Source: CAZYBO01 sp964645205 (lineage in GTDB: Bacteria > Pseudomonadota > Alphaproteobacteria > Rickettsiales > SXRF01). Taken from it: 64,000 nucleotides of DNA. The stretch lies in assembly GCA_964645205.1 (NCBI GenBank), contig CAZYBO010000004.1:252492-316491 (forward strand). Reading direction: 5' to 3'. Below, piece after piece: positions 24,036 to 33,024 of the stretch. The notes under the pieces were generated by a model. It saw only the letters and a list, made by a program, of their open reading frames with translations. It searched no databases and was not told the DNA's origin. Each line of letters opens with the position of its first letter. The first letter of the stretch is position 1. The position numbers and the translations under genes are program-made.

Positions 24036-24108
24036 CAGTGGACGGTGGACATGGTGTAGGATTTGTCTATGATCCGCTTGTTCACTGCCCACCGTTCACC
24101 GTCCACTA
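24024..24108. repeat. Heptad inverted-repeat element B (alr-mlaE gap)
   Basis: Left arm period-seven units ACAGTTG, ACAGTGG, ACGGTGG (24028-24048) and right arm GTTCACT, GCCCACC, GTTCACC, GTCCACT (24080-24107). 24037-24050 and 24094-24107 are inverted with 13 of 14 bases matching. The alr stop codon (24033-24035) is inside the left arm and the right arm ends five bases before the permease ATG. Confidence 0.82.
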
Positions 24109-24112
24109 ACTT

Positions 24113-24886
24113 ATGAACTTCCTCGCCCCTATCGGACGCATGTTTCTCTCCTTCCTCGCTGCCGTAGGGCGCGTGACGCTGTTCGTATGGGCGAGTATCT
24201 CCAGCATGTTCCGCCCGCCTTTTTACGGGCGCATGCTGCTGAGGCAATGTATCGAGATCGGCTATTACTCGCTGCCCGTGGTGGGCATGACCGCCATCTT
24301 CACCGGCGCGGTGCTGGCGCTGCAAAGCTATTCGGGTTTTTCGCGGTTCAACGCAGAAAGTTCGATCGCCATCGTCGTCGTGCTCTCCATCACGCGCGAA
24401 TTAGGGCCGGTGCTGGCGGGCCTCATGGTCGCAGGGCGCATCGGCGCGGCCTATGCCGCCGAAATCGGCACGATGCGCGTCACCGAGCAGATCGACGCGC
24501 TGGTGACGCTGTCTACCGACCCCTATAAATACCTCGTGCTGCCGCGCCTGCTCGCCGGGCTGTTCATGCTGCCGCTGCTGGTGCTGGTGGCTGATATTAT
24601 CGGCGTGTTCGGCGGCTACCTCGTATCCATCCACGAGTTGGGTTTCTCACCCGGCCCCTACCTCAAAAGCACGTTCGATTTCTTAGAAACCAAGGACGTC
24701 GTCTCAGGCCTCATCAAGGCAGGCGCGTTCGGTTTCCTCATCACGCTGATGGGCTGCTATCACGGCTTCCATTCCAAAGGCGGCGCGCAGGGCGTGGGCG
24801 CAGCCACCACGCATGCGGTGGTGTCGGCGTCGATCCTGATATTGCTCTCCAACTATTTCCTCACCGCATTGCTGTTTGCCAAATGA
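24113..24886 (+). CDS. mlaE: MlaE-family lipid ABC transporter permease
   Basis: 257 residues with five to six membrane segments. ALQSYSGFSRFNAES, ITRELGPVLAGLMVAGRIGAAYAAEIGTMRVTEQIDAL is the hallmark EQIDAL region of MlaE/YrbE permeases, which move phospholipids between outer and inner membranes. The start overlaps the promoter-proximal heptad element B. The next gene overlaps by four bases and encodes the ATPase. No MlaD-type substrate-binding gene follows, so it must be elsewhere. Confidence 0.9.
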   Translation: MNFLAPIGRMFLSFLAAVGRVTLFVWASISSMFRPPFYGRMLLRQCIEIGYYSLPVVGMTAIFTGAVLALQSYSGFSRFNAESSIAIVVVLSITRELGPVLAGLMVAGRIGAAYAAEIGTMRVTEQIDALVTLSTDPYKYLVLPRLLAGLFMLPLLVLVADIIGVFGGYLVSIHELGFSPGPYLKSTFDFLETKDVVSGLIKAGAFGFLITLMGCYHGFHSKGGAQGVGAATTHAVVSASILILLSNYFLTALLFAK

Positions 24887-25647
24887 CCGCGAAAATCGAA
24901 CTCAAAGGCGTGTATAAATCTTTCGGCGCGAAGAAAGTGCTCGATGGCATTGACTTGTCAGTGGCGCAGGGCGAATCGCTGGTGGTCATCGGCGGTTCCG
25001 GTTCCGGTAAATCGGTGCTGCTGAAATGTATCTTAGGCATCGTTACGCCCGATAAGGGCAGCATCACCATCGACGGGCAGGAAGTGACGAAACTCAGCTT
25101 CAAGGAACGCCAGCCCATCCTGCGCAAATTCGGTATGTTGTTTCAGGGCGGCGCGTTGTTCGACTCGCTGCCGGTGTGGGAAAATATCGCGTTTTCCCTG
25201 CTGCAAAACAAGCAGGTAGATAAGGAACAGGCGAAAAAACTAGCCGTAGAAAAACTCAAATCCGTTGGCCTCGGTTCGGATGTCGCCAGCCTCTCGCCGT
25301 CGGAACTTTCCGGCGGGATGCAAAAGCGCGTAGCGCTCGCGCGCGCCATTGCCGCCAACCCCGAAATCATTTTCTTCGACGAACCGACCACGGGGCTTGA
25401 TCCCATCATGGCCGACGTCATCAATGAGCTGATCGTCAAATGCTCGAAGGAACTGGGAGCCACCACGCTTACCATCACGCACGACATGTCCAGCGTGCGC
25501 AAAATCGCCCACCGCGTGGCGATGATCTATCAGGGCAAAATCATCTGGGAAGGCGCCGCAAGCGCCATCGATAAATCCGGTAACGCCCATGTCGACCAGT
25601 TCGTGCACGGCAGAGCCGACGGGCCGATCACGGCGGCAGTGCGCTAA
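24883..25647 (+). CDS. mlaF: MlaF-family ABC transporter ATP-binding protein
   Basis: 254 residues. VVIGGSGSGKSVLLKCILG is Walker A, LSPSELSGGMQKRVALARAIA the ABC signature, IIFFDEPTTGLDPIMADV Walker B, and TITHDMSSV the H-loop. The LDPIMADVIN segment is typical of the MlaF branch. It overlaps the permease gene by ATGA and converges on secA. Confidence 0.9.
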   Translation: MTAKIELKGVYKSFGAKKVLDGIDLSVAQGESLVVIGGSGSGKSVLLKCILGIVTPDKGSITIDGQEVTKLSFKERQPILRKFGMLFQGGALFDSLPVWENIAFSLLQNKQVDKEQAKKLAVEKLKSVGLGSDVASLSPSELSGGMQKRVALARAIAANPEIIFFDEPTTGLDPIMADVINELIVKCSKELGATTLTITHDMSSVRKIAHRVAMIYQGKIIWEGAASAIDKSGNAHVDQFVHGRADGPITAAVR

Positions 25648-25686
25648 TAAGCACTGTGCAGAAAGCCATGGGATCAAAGAACAACA

Positions 25687-25707
25687 CCTAGCGAGAAACT
25701 CGCTAGG
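25687..25707. terminator. Hairpin between convergent mlaF and secA
   Basis: CCTAGCGAG at 25687-25695 and CTCGCTAGG at 25699-25707 form a perfect nine-base stem with an AAA loop. There is no strong T run on either side, so it may stop transcription only with help, or stabilise the 3' ends of both messages. The remaining gap holds a diverged direct repeat around GCAGAAA. Confidence 0.55.
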
Positions 25708-25744
25708 CTGAAGTGCGCAGAAAAGCTGTCCAACCTAGTAAAAT

Positions 25745-28381
25745 TTAAGCAATCGCCCCGTGACAATGCTTATATTTCTTCCCGCTTCCGCACGGGCACG
25801 GCTCGTTGCGGCCTATGGTGGGCGGGGTTTCGCCGCTCAGGGCGGGGTCTTCGCGGGTTTCGGTGATTCTCTGGCGGGGCGGCATCATCTGCGGCGGCGC
25901 TTCCACGTGTATTTCCAAGTGCGCAAGCCGTGTGACCACCAGCGTACGTAACTGGCCGAGCATCTGCTCGAACAGCGAAAACGCCTCGTGCTTATATTCG
26001 TTCAGCGGGTCGCGCTGGCCGTAACCGCGCAGGTGGATACCCTGACGCAGATGGTCGAGCGTGAGCAGATGGTCTTTCCATAATTGATCTAGCGTCTGCA
26101 GCAGGATGCGTTTTTCGGCCATACGCATCAGGCGTGGGTCGTACTGCGCTTCCTTGGCGGCGAAATGCTCAGACGTCGCCTTGCCGATGCGCTCGGCAAT
26201 CTCCGCGTCGGCAATGCCCTCTTCCTTCGCCCACTCCACCACCGGCAAGTGCAGGCCGTACACATGGAGCAGCTCTTTCTGCAGCCCTTCCGTATCCCAC
26301 GCATCGGGGTAAGATTTGGGCGGAATGTGCAGCAGCACCATGTTCTCGTTGATTTCCTCGCGCATGCTCGCCACCGTGTCCGATACGTCCTTGGCTTTCA
26401 TCATCTCGATACGTTGCTCGTAGATGACCTTGCGCTGATCGTTCATGACGTCGTCGTATTTCAGCAGGTTCTTGCGGATTTCATAGTTGCGCACTTCCAC
26501 CTTCTGCTGCGCGCGCTCGATAGCGCGGCTCATCCACGGATGGAAGATCGCTTCGTCCTCTTTCATGCCGAGTTTCTGCAGCAGCCCGTCGATGCGCTCG
26601 GAGCCGAAAATGCGCATGAGATCGTCTTCCAGCGACAGGAAAAATTTCGACGCGCCCGGATCGCCCTGACGACCGGAACGGCCGCGCAGCTGGTTGTCGA
26701 TACGCCGCGATTCGTGGCGTTCGGTAGCGATGACGAACAGGCCGCCGCTGGCGATGACTTCTTCCTTGGCGCTTGCAACTTCCGCGCGGATTTTTTCGGC
26801 TTTCGCTTGCTTTTCCACGCCTTCTTCCATGCCTGCGGTTTCCTGCGCCACGCGCATCTCCGCGTTGCCGCCCAGCATGATGTCGGTGCCGCGACCGGCC
26901 ATGTTGGTAGCGATGGTCACCGCTCCGGGATGCCCGGCCTGCGCGATGATATAGGCTTCCTGCTCATGGTGGCGCGCGTTGAGCACCTGGTGCGTGATGC
27001 CTTCCTTTTTGAGCAGCGTGGAAAGATATTCGGATTTTTCGATCGACACCGTGCCCACCAGCAGTGGCTGCCTGCGCGCATGCGCGGCTTTGATTTCACG
27101 GATAACGGCACGGTATTTTTCAGTGGCGGTGCGGTAGATTTCATCCTGATGATCTTCGCGTATCACCTTCACGTTAGTGGGGATGTCGATCACTTCCAGC
27201 TTGTAGATGTCGCGGAATTCGCCCGCTTCCGTCATAGCGGTGCCGGTCATGCCCGCGAGCTTGGGATACATGCGGAAATAATTCTGGAAGGTGATCGAAG
27301 CCAGCGTTTGGTTCTCATTTTGTATCTTCACCTGTTCCTTGGCTTCGAGCGCCTGATGCAGCCCGTCGGAATAGCGGCGGCCTTCCATCATGCGGCCGGT
27401 GAACTCGTCGATGATGATGACCTTATTGTCTTTGACGATGTAATCGACGTCGCGGGTAAACAGCACATGCGCTTTAAGCGCCTGATTGATGTGGTGCACG
27501 GTGGATACGTGGTCGATGTCGTAGAGCGACGCGTTTTCCGGCAGCATCTTCGCCGCCTGCAGCATTGCTTCCATGCGTTGCACGCCTTTTTCCGTCAGGG
27601 TGACGCTGCGGTGCTTTTCGTCTTTGTCGTAGTCTTCTTTATCGATTTTCTTCACCAACTGATCGACCTGAGTGTACAGCTCGGAATTATCTTCCGTAGG
27701 TCCGGAAATAATCAGCGGCGTGCGCGCTTCGTCGATGAGGATGGAATCCACCTCGTCCACGATGGCATAATGGAATTTACTGCGGTGAACCATCTCACTG
27801 CGCGAGAATTTCATGTTGTCGCGCAGGTAATCGAAGCCAAGCTCGTTGTTGGTGGCATAGGTGATGTCGCAGCGGTACGCCTTCCTGCGCTCGTCGTCGT
27901 CCATGCCGTGGGTGATGCAGCCTACGGTCAGGCCTAAAAATTCATGCAGCTTGCCCATCCACTGCGAATCGCGCTTGGCGAGGTAATCGTTGACCGTAAC
28001 CACATGCACGCCCCTGCCGGGAAGCGCGTTGAGATAAGCAGCCAGCGTACATACCAGCGTCTTGCCTTCGCCGGTTTTCATTTCTGCGATCATGCCTTTG
28101 TGCAGTACCATGCCGCCGATAAGCTGCACGTCGAAATGGCGCATGCCCAGCACGCGCCTGCCCGCCTCGCGCACGGTGGCGAACGCCTCCACCAGCAGCT
28201 TATCGCGGCCTTCCTGCTTGTAACGCTCGCGCAGCCATTGCGTGCGGCCGCGCAATTCTTCGTCACTGAGGCGCATCATCTGCGGCTCTAACGCGTTGAT
28301 TTGCTCCACTTTCGCGCTGAGCGTGCGTACGAAGCGCTCGTTGGCCGATCCGAAAAGTTTTTTAGCGAGGTTGTTTAGCAT
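25745..28381 (-). CDS. secA: Preprotein translocase ATPase
   Basis: 878 residues, full length. It drives protein export through SecYEG. IAEMKTGEGKTLVCTLAAYLNAL is Walker A, VDEVDSILIDEARTPLIISG Walker B, TNMAGRGTDIMLGGN and RIDNQLRGRSGRQGDPG belong to the second motor domain. The C-terminus ends in the zinc motif CPCGSGKKYKHCHG for SecB and ribosome contact. It is divergent from the parvulin gene and convergent with mlaF. Confidence 0.97.
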   Translation of the reverse strand: MLNNLAKKLFGSANERFVRTLSAKVEQINALEPQMMRLSDEELRGRTQWLRERYKQEGRDKLLVEAFATVREAGRRVLGMRHFDVQLIGGMVLHKGMIAEMKTGEGKTLVCTLAAYLNALPGRGVHVVTVNDYLAKRDSQWMGKLHEFLGLTVGCITHGMDDDERRKAYRCDITYATNNELGFDYLRDNMKFSRSEMVHRSKFHYAIVDEVDSILIDEARTPLIISGPTEDNSELYTQVDQLVKKIDKEDYDKDEKHRSVTLTEKGVQRMEAMLQAAKMLPENASLYDIDHVSTVHHINQALKAHVLFTRDVDYIVKDNKVIIIDEFTGRMMEGRRYSDGLHQALEAKEQVKIQNENQTLASITFQNYFRMYPKLAGMTGTAMTEAGEFRDIYKLEVIDIPTNVKVIREDHQDEIYRTATEKYRAVIREIKAAHARRQPLLVGTVSIEKSEYLSTLLKKEGITHQVLNARHHEQEAYIIAQAGHPGAVTIATNMAGRGTDIMLGGNAEMRVAQETAGMEEGVEKQAKAEKIRAEVASAKEEVIASGGLFVIATERHESRRIDNQLRGRSGRQGDPGASKFFLSLEDDLMRIFGSERIDGLLQKLGMKEDEAIFHPWMSRAIERAQQKVEVRNYEIRKNLLKYDDVMNDQRKVIYEQRIEMMKAKDVSDTVASMREEINENMVLLHIPPKSYPDAWDTEGLQKELLHVYGLHLPVVEWAKEEGIADAEIAERIGKATSEHFAAKEAQYDPRLMRMAEKRILLQTLDQLWKDHLLTLDHLRQGIHLRGYGQRDPLNEYKHEAFSLFEQMLGQLRTLVVTRLAHLEIHVEAPPQMMPPRQRITETREDPALSGETPPTIGRNEPCPCGSGKKYKHCHGAIA

Positions 28382-28527
28382 GGTTCCGTGCGTGAAAAAT
28401 AGATGCCCGACAGATAGGGCTTAATTTTCGCCAAGTCAACGGCAACGCTTGCAAATCGTATAGGGATATGCCATAAGTCGGCCAAGCGGCATTTCCCATT
28501 AACACCCTACAATGCAAGGATAATCCT

Positions 28528-29523
28528 ATGACCCCGACTTTACGCACCCTGCTGTTGGCTACTACGTTTATCGCGTCTGCCCCGGCATTTGCCGAAGACC
28601 CGAAGCCTGCAGAGCCCGCGGCCGAAGCTGCCGCACCTGCGCAGCCTGCAGCGCCAAAACCCGCAGCAGCTAAAGATTATACCGTGATCAAGCTGGGTGC
28701 GGATGAGATCAAGCAATCCGAAATCGCCGAAGTGTGGAAAGGTTTGTTCCCCAACGGTTCCGCGCCCGATTTCGCGAGCTTTGACGAGAACGTGCGCCAG
28801 AACGTGCTGCGCGGCTTGGTGTCCGAGCGCCTGATTCACAAGGAAGCGCTGGCAAGCGGCGTCGATAAAACCGACGAAGTGAAAAAACGCCTCGCCGCTA
28901 TGGAAAAACAGGTGATCCTGCAGAGCTTCATGGAACAGAAAGCGAAGTCGCTGGTGACCGATGCGCAGCTCAAGGCCGCGTATGAAGAAAAAGTCAAGGC
29001 GATGAAGGGACAAGAAGAAATGAAGGCGCGCCATATTCTCGTCGCGTCGGAAGACGAAGCGAAGAAAATTTCCGCTGACGCGAAGAAGGGTGGCGACTTC
29101 GACAAGATCGCCAAAGAAAAATCTACCGATAAGACCTCCGGTGCCAACGGCGGCGATCTCGGCTGGTTCACCAAGGAAAAGATGGTGCCGGAATTCGGCG
29201 AAGCGGCGTTCGCTTTAAAGAAAGGCGAAGTCTCCGCGCCGGTGAAAAGCGCGTTCGGCTGGCACGTGATCAAGGTGGAAGACCGCCGCCCGGTACAAAT
29301 CGCGAGCTTCGAGGAAATGAAGGAAAGCCTGCGCGGTGAAGCCACCAACAAAGCGGTGCAGACCTACGTAGAAGATCTGCTGAAAAAAGCCGACATCAAA
29401 TATTTCGATGCTGACGGCAAGGAAAAGGCATTCTCGCGTTCGCTGGTTCCGCCGCCGCCGGTTGAAGCTGCGCCCGCCGCCGGTAAAGGCGCAGACGCTG
29501 CCAAGCAAGAGAAGAAGAATTGA
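28528..29523 (+). CDS. Periplasmic parvulin-type peptidyl-prolyl isomerase
   Basis: 331 residues. A signal peptide (about 1-22, cleaved after PAFA) is followed by an Ala/Pro-rich linker and a SurA/PrsA-like chaperone domain; the parvulin domain covers about residues 168-265 with ARHILVASEDEAKKI, GGDFDKIAKEKSTD, GGDLGWFTKEKMVPEF and FGWHVIKVED. It assists folding of exported proteins; position next to secA agrees. A second Pro/Ala-rich tail closes the protein. The last codon overlaps the argJ start. Confidence 0.9.
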   Translation: MTPTLRTLLLATTFIASAPAFAEDPKPAEPAAEAAAPAQPAAPKPAAAKDYTVIKLGADEIKQSEIAEVWKGLFPNGSAPDFASFDENVRQNVLRGLVSERLIHKEALASGVDKTDEVKKRLAAMEKQVILQSFMEQKAKSLVTDAQLKAAYEEKVKAMKGQEEMKARHILVASEDEAKKISADAKKGGDFDKIAKEKSTDKTSGANGGDLGWFTKEKMVPEFGEAAFALKKGEVSAPVKSAFGWHVIKVEDRRPVQIASFEEMKESLRGEATNKAVQTYVEDLLKKADIKYFDADGKEKAFSRSLVPPPPVEAAPAAGKGADAAKQEKKN

Positions 29524-30737
29524 CGACAAGCACGCTTTCTCCCTTAGCGCCTGATTTTTTTCCCGAGTTGCCGCCCATTGCCGGTGTAAAACTGGCAGTG
29601 GCGGCCACCGGCATACGCTATAAAAACCGCACCGACGTCATGATCGCCCTCCTCGATGAAGGCACGACCGCCGCAGGTGTATTCACCCAATCGCTCACCG
29701 CATCCGCACCGGTATTATGGTGCAGGCAAGCCGCCGACGAAGGCGATGCGCGCCTGCTCGTCGTCAATTCCGGCAACTCCAACGCGTTCACCGGCAAGGC
29801 GGGCGAAGCGTCAGTTGCGCGCACCGTGCAGGCGGGCGCGAAGCTGCTGGATTGCGCAGAAAGCGCCGTCTATATCGCCTCCACCGGCGTGATCGGCGAA
29901 AAGCTGCCGGACGAAAAAATCAACGCAGCCCTCCCCGACCTGCTGAAGCGTGCACACGAAGGCGCATGGGAACTCGCCGCCCGCGCCATCATGACCACCG
30001 ACACCTACCCGAAAATGGCAACACGCACGGCAGAAATCGACGGCGTGACCGTTACCATCAACGGCATCGCCAAAGGCTCCGGCATGATCGCGCCCGACAT
30101 GGCGACCATGCTGGCATTCGTATTCACAGACGCGGCGATTGCCGCGCCCGCATTGCAGAGAATGCTCTCTGAAGCGACCGAAACCACCTTCAACGCCATC
30201 ACGGTGGACGGCGATACCTCGACCTCCGACACGCTTATGTTATTTGCCACCGGCCAGGCTGGAAACGGCTCCGGCGATCTGGCGGATTTCAAGCGCGCGC
30301 TGCACGAAGTGCTGCACGAACTCGCGCTGCATGTAGTCAAAGACGGCGAAGGCGCGGAAAAACTCATCACCATCCGCATCACCGGCGCGGCGTCGGCAAA
30401 AGCCGCGCGCACCATCGGCCTGAGCATCGCCAATTCGCCGCTGGTCAAAACCGCCATCGCAGCAGGCGATGCTAACTGGGGACGCATCGTCGCCGCCATC
30501 GGCAAAGCGGGAGAAAAAGCGGATCGCGACCGACTGTGCATCGCCATCGGCGGCATAAGCGTCGCCAAAAACGGCGAAGCCGACCCCATCTACCGCGAAT
30601 CACAGATCGAGGGGCACATGAAAGGCCGCGATATTTATGTTCACGCCGATGTCGGCGTCGGCAAGGGCGAAGCGGTGGTCTATACCTGCGATCTCACGCA
30701 TCGCTATATCGACATCAATGGTTCTTACCGGTCATAA
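29520..30737 (+). CDS. argJ: Bifunctional ornithine acetyltransferase / N-acetylglutamate synthase
   Basis: 405 residues. It moves acetyl from N-acetylornithine to glutamate in arginine synthesis. The precursor self-cleaves before Thr in GSGMIAPDMATMLAF, giving alpha and beta chains. VNSGNSNAFTGKAG and GDANWGRIVAAIG are further family blocks, and DLTHRYIDINGSYRS the conserved C-terminus. Start is TTG at 29520, overlapping the upstream stop as TTGA; no ATG occurs before essential sequence. Confidence 0.94.
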   Translation: MTTSTLSPLAPDFFPELPPIAGVKLAVAATGIRYKNRTDVMIALLDEGTTAAGVFTQSLTASAPVLWCRQAADEGDARLLVVNSGNSNAFTGKAGEASVARTVQAGAKLLDCAESAVYIASTGVIGEKLPDEKINAALPDLLKRAHEGAWELAARAIMTTDTYPKMATRTAEIDGVTVTINGIAKGSGMIAPDMATMLAFVFTDAAIAAPALQRMLSEATETTFNAITVDGDTSTSDTLMLFATGQAGNGSGDLADFKRALHEVLHELALHVVKDGEGAEKLITIRITGAASAKAARTIGLSIANSPLVKTAIAAGDANWGRIVAAIGKAGEKADRDRLCIAIGGISVAKNGEADPIYRESQIEGHMKGRDIYVHADVGVGKGEAVVYTCDLTHRYIDINGSYRS

Positions 30738-30740
30738 GCT

Positions 30741-30998
30741 ATGGTATGGACTATCCTTGCCTTAATCATCGCCCTGCCTGTCGGACTCATTCTGCTGGTT
30801 GCCCTGATCCAGACTGCTACCAATTGGTATGACCTTATTGTTCATAAAAAGCTGGTGCTGGTTGATGAGGATGCCGAAACCGTCTACGTGCTAGGAAAAG
30901 ACAACAAGAAGATCATCCGCCATATCGTGCCGCATTTCTTCCTCACGGTCGGAGTGGCAGGAATATTCATGTATCTACTGAAAGGAATACTCTGGTGA
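30741..30998 (+). CDS. Small membrane protein of unknown function
   Basis: 85 residues with two hydrophobic segments (about 3-27 and 65-83) joined by a polar loop KKLVLVDEDAETVYVLGKDNKK. It starts three bases after argJ and overlaps mutT by four bases, so it is an authentic member of the argJ-mutT operon. No family recognised. Confidence 0.72.
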   Translation: MVWTILALIIALPVGLILLVALIQTATNWYDLIVHKKLVLVDEDAETVYVLGKDNKKIIRHIVPHFFLTVGVAGIFMYLLKGILW

Positions 30999-31408
30999 AA
31001 ACCCTTCTCGTCGCCGCCGCCGCGCTGATCAACGATAACGACGAAGTGCTGCTCGCACAGCGTCCCGAAGGCAAGCGGCTCGCCGGAAAATGGGAGTTCC
31101 CCGGCGGCAAGGTGGAAATCGGCGAATCGCCCGAAGAAGCGCTGGCGCGCGAGTTACACGAGGAACTTGGCATCACGGTCGCTAAACAGGACATGGAGCC
31201 GTTCTGGTTCCTCTCGCACGATTACAGCACACAATTCGGCTTCCACCTCCTCATGGTCGTCTATATTTGCCGCATATGGGAAGGCGAGCCGAAAGCGCTG
31301 GAACATGCCTCCATCCTCTGGGAATATCCGCGCGATATGCATCAGCTCGACATGATCGAAGCCGACGCGGAGTTGGTAGAAAAATTGCGGATTGAACTGA
31401 CTGCCTAA
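30995..31408 (+). CDS. mutT: 8-oxo-dGTP diphosphatase, Nudix family
   Basis: 137 residues. It removes oxidised dGTP from the nucleotide pool. The Nudix box GGKVEIGESPEEALARELHEELGI (split here: GX5E part at about residues 37-42, REL-EE part at 50-57) is intact. Start is GTG at 30995, overlapping the previous stop (GTGA). Its stop overlaps that of the convergent methyltransferase gene by four bases. Confidence 0.9.
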   Translation: MKTLLVAAAALINDNDEVLLAQRPEGKRLAGKWEFPGGKVEIGESPEEALARELHEELGITVAKQDMEPFWFLSHDYSTQFGFHLLMVVYICRIWEGEPKALEHASILWEYPRDMHQLDMIEADAELVEKLRIELTA

Positions 31409-32214
31409 ACCGGCTTCCACCCCGTCAGCGTCACCAGCTCGAAACTAGCCGTAACCCTGCCTGAATCATCGGAAAAATGGCGAAGGTAATGGTCGGCGGC
31501 CGTCATCATCAGTGAACAGGGTGTGAAGTTTTTGCGCGCGGAAAGCAGTGCATTAGACTCGCCCATATGCTGCAGATCGTGCATCAGTTTCAGCGGATGC
31601 GTGTAGTGCACCTCGATCATTTCACTGTCGGAAACCGGCATGGCGAACCCGGCGCGCTGCAAAAGCCCCGCCCCCGACTGCGCATCAATGAACGGCGACA
31701 CACGCGGGGATACGCCGCCGCTTAGCGTGATTTCCGCCTGCTCCAGCGACTGCCGCAATTCCTTCAGCGTTTCGCCGCCAGGGAGCATGGCAATGAACAT
31801 GCCGTCGGGTTTGAGGATGTGTTTTACCTGCACCAGCGTGCCGGGCAAGTCGTTGACCCAGTGCAAGGAACCGATGCTTACCACGAGATCGAAACTGTTT
31901 TCGGCAAACGGCAACCATTCCTCGTCGGCAACCAGTTTCGCGTGACTGGGATTCGCTCGCGCCATCGCTTCCGACAGATCGCTCTGCACCAGCACCTCCA
32001 CCCCTGCCCGCTTGCCAAGCGTCTTTGCGAACACGCCGTGATGCGCGCCTAAATCCAACGCCACAGGAAAGCCGCGCGTAAAATCTTCCAGCCGCTCGCA
32101 CAGGCGCGAAGCCATCTCCGTCAGCAGGAATTCTGTTTGTTCGGGCGCGCGCGCGGCACGGTCGCGGTGCAGGCGGACGCGGGTGCGGTTGAAAATATGG
32201 GAAGGGTCAGGCAT
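31405..32214 (-). CDS. SAM-dependent methyltransferase-fold protein, NDUFAF5-like
   Basis: 269 residues. IFNRTRVRLHRDRAA at the N-terminus and VALDLGAHHGVFAK (SAM motif I), FDLVVSIGSLHWVNDLPG and ILKPDGMFIAMLPGGETL resemble the NDUFAF5 group, which in mitochondria modifies a complex I subunit. That assignment is from sequence flavour and from its usual alphaproteobacterial neighbours mutT and comF. The ATG at 32214 lies inside the left arm of heptad repeat element C. Confidence 0.8.
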   Translation of the reverse strand: MPDPSHIFNRTRVRLHRDRAARAPEQTEFLLTEMASRLCERLEDFTRGFPVALDLGAHHGVFAKTLGKRAGVEVLVQSDLSEAMARANPSHAKLVADEEWLPFAENSFDLVVSIGSLHWVNDLPGTLVQVKHILKPDGMFIAMLPGGETLKELRQSLEQAEITLSGGVSPRVSPFIDAQSGAGLLQRAGFAMPVSDSEMIEVHYTHPLKLMHDLQHMGESNALLSARKNFTPCSLMMTAADHYLRHFSDDSGRVTASFELVTLTGWKPV

Positions 32215-32306
32215 GGGGCATTAGGTATTAGGTTTAAGGCTGTTTATATTATATAAAACCTCTATGTGCCACCCCCGTAATACCTAATGCCCCATGCCTA
32301 ATGCCT
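32209..32306. repeat. Heptad inverted-repeat element C (divergent gene starts)
   Basis: Both arms are period-seven arrays of GGCATTA variants. 32210-32230 and 32278-32298 are perfect 21-base inverted repeats separated by 47 bases. Start codons of the two divergent genes occupy mirror positions (32214 on minus, 32294 on plus), so each gene begins within one arm and both proteins start Met-Pro. Confidence 0.9.
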
Positions 32307-33016
32307 TACTAACCCGCGCCCTCAACACCATCTTCCCACCGCAATGCATCCAGTGCGATGCGTTAGTGCCGGAACACGGCACGCTGTGCCTACCCTGCTG
32401 GCAGGCGGTGAGCTTTATCACCGACCCGATGTGCGAATGCTGCGGCCTGGCGTTTGAATATGCCTATGACGGACAGGCGCTGTGCGGCGAGTGCATGCGA
32501 GAGCGGCCGCCTTACGCGCAGGCGCGCGCCGCTTTGCGCTATGACGATGCGAGCAGGCGGCTGGTCACGCGACTGAAATATAACGACCACACCTATTTAG
32601 CGCGCATCTACGGCGTATGGCTGTGCAAAGCCGCAGGCGGACTGATCGGCGCCAGCGACGTCATCGTGCCCGTGCCGCTGCATTACATGCGGTTTGTGCG
32701 CCGGCGTTATAACCAGTCTGCATTGCTGGCGCAAGCGGTGGCAAAAGAATCCGGCGTAACGGTCTTGGAAAGCGGCTTGCAGCGCACCCGCCACACCACG
32801 CCGCAAACCGGCCTCACCCGCACGCAGCGCAAAGACAACGTCAAAGGCGCCTTTCGCGCCAACCCGAAATATATGTCTGCGCTCAAAGGAAAAAACATAT
32901 TGCTCATCGACGATGTCTACACCACCGGCGCGACACTTTTCGCCTGCACGAAAGCGCTGATTGACGCAGGCGCCACGCAGGTCAACGTGCTGACGCTGAC
33001 TCGGACGCTGGATTAG
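32294..33016 (+). CDS. comF: ComF-family phosphoribosyltransferase-like protein
   Basis: 240 residues. Cys pairs CIQC, CLPC, CECC and CGEC in the first 70 residues form the zinc-binding N-terminus; ILLIDDVYTTGATLFACTKAL is the phosphoribosyltransferase PRPP loop. ComF proteins are linked to DNA uptake in competent bacteria but occur widely in non-competent ones. The ATG and first codons (MPNALL) are supplied by heptad repeat element C; no purine-rich ribosome-binding site is visible. Confidence 0.88.
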   Translation: MPNALLTRALNTIFPPQCIQCDALVPEHGTLCLPCWQAVSFITDPMCECCGLAFEYAYDGQALCGECMRERPPYAQARAALRYDDASRRLVTRLKYNDHTYLARIYGVWLCKAAGGLIGASDVIVPVPLHYMRFVRRRYNQSALLAQAVAKESGVTVLESGLQRTRHTTPQTGLTRTQRKDNVKGAFRANPKYMSALKGKNILLIDDVYTTGATLFACTKALIDAGATQVNVLTLTRTLD

Positions 33017-33024
33017 CTGAGTAA

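Noticed and set aside
26165..27937. 590-codon open frame opposite secA
   Set aside because: Same reason: mirror of codon bias in secA, no recognisable motif, no ribosome-binding site.
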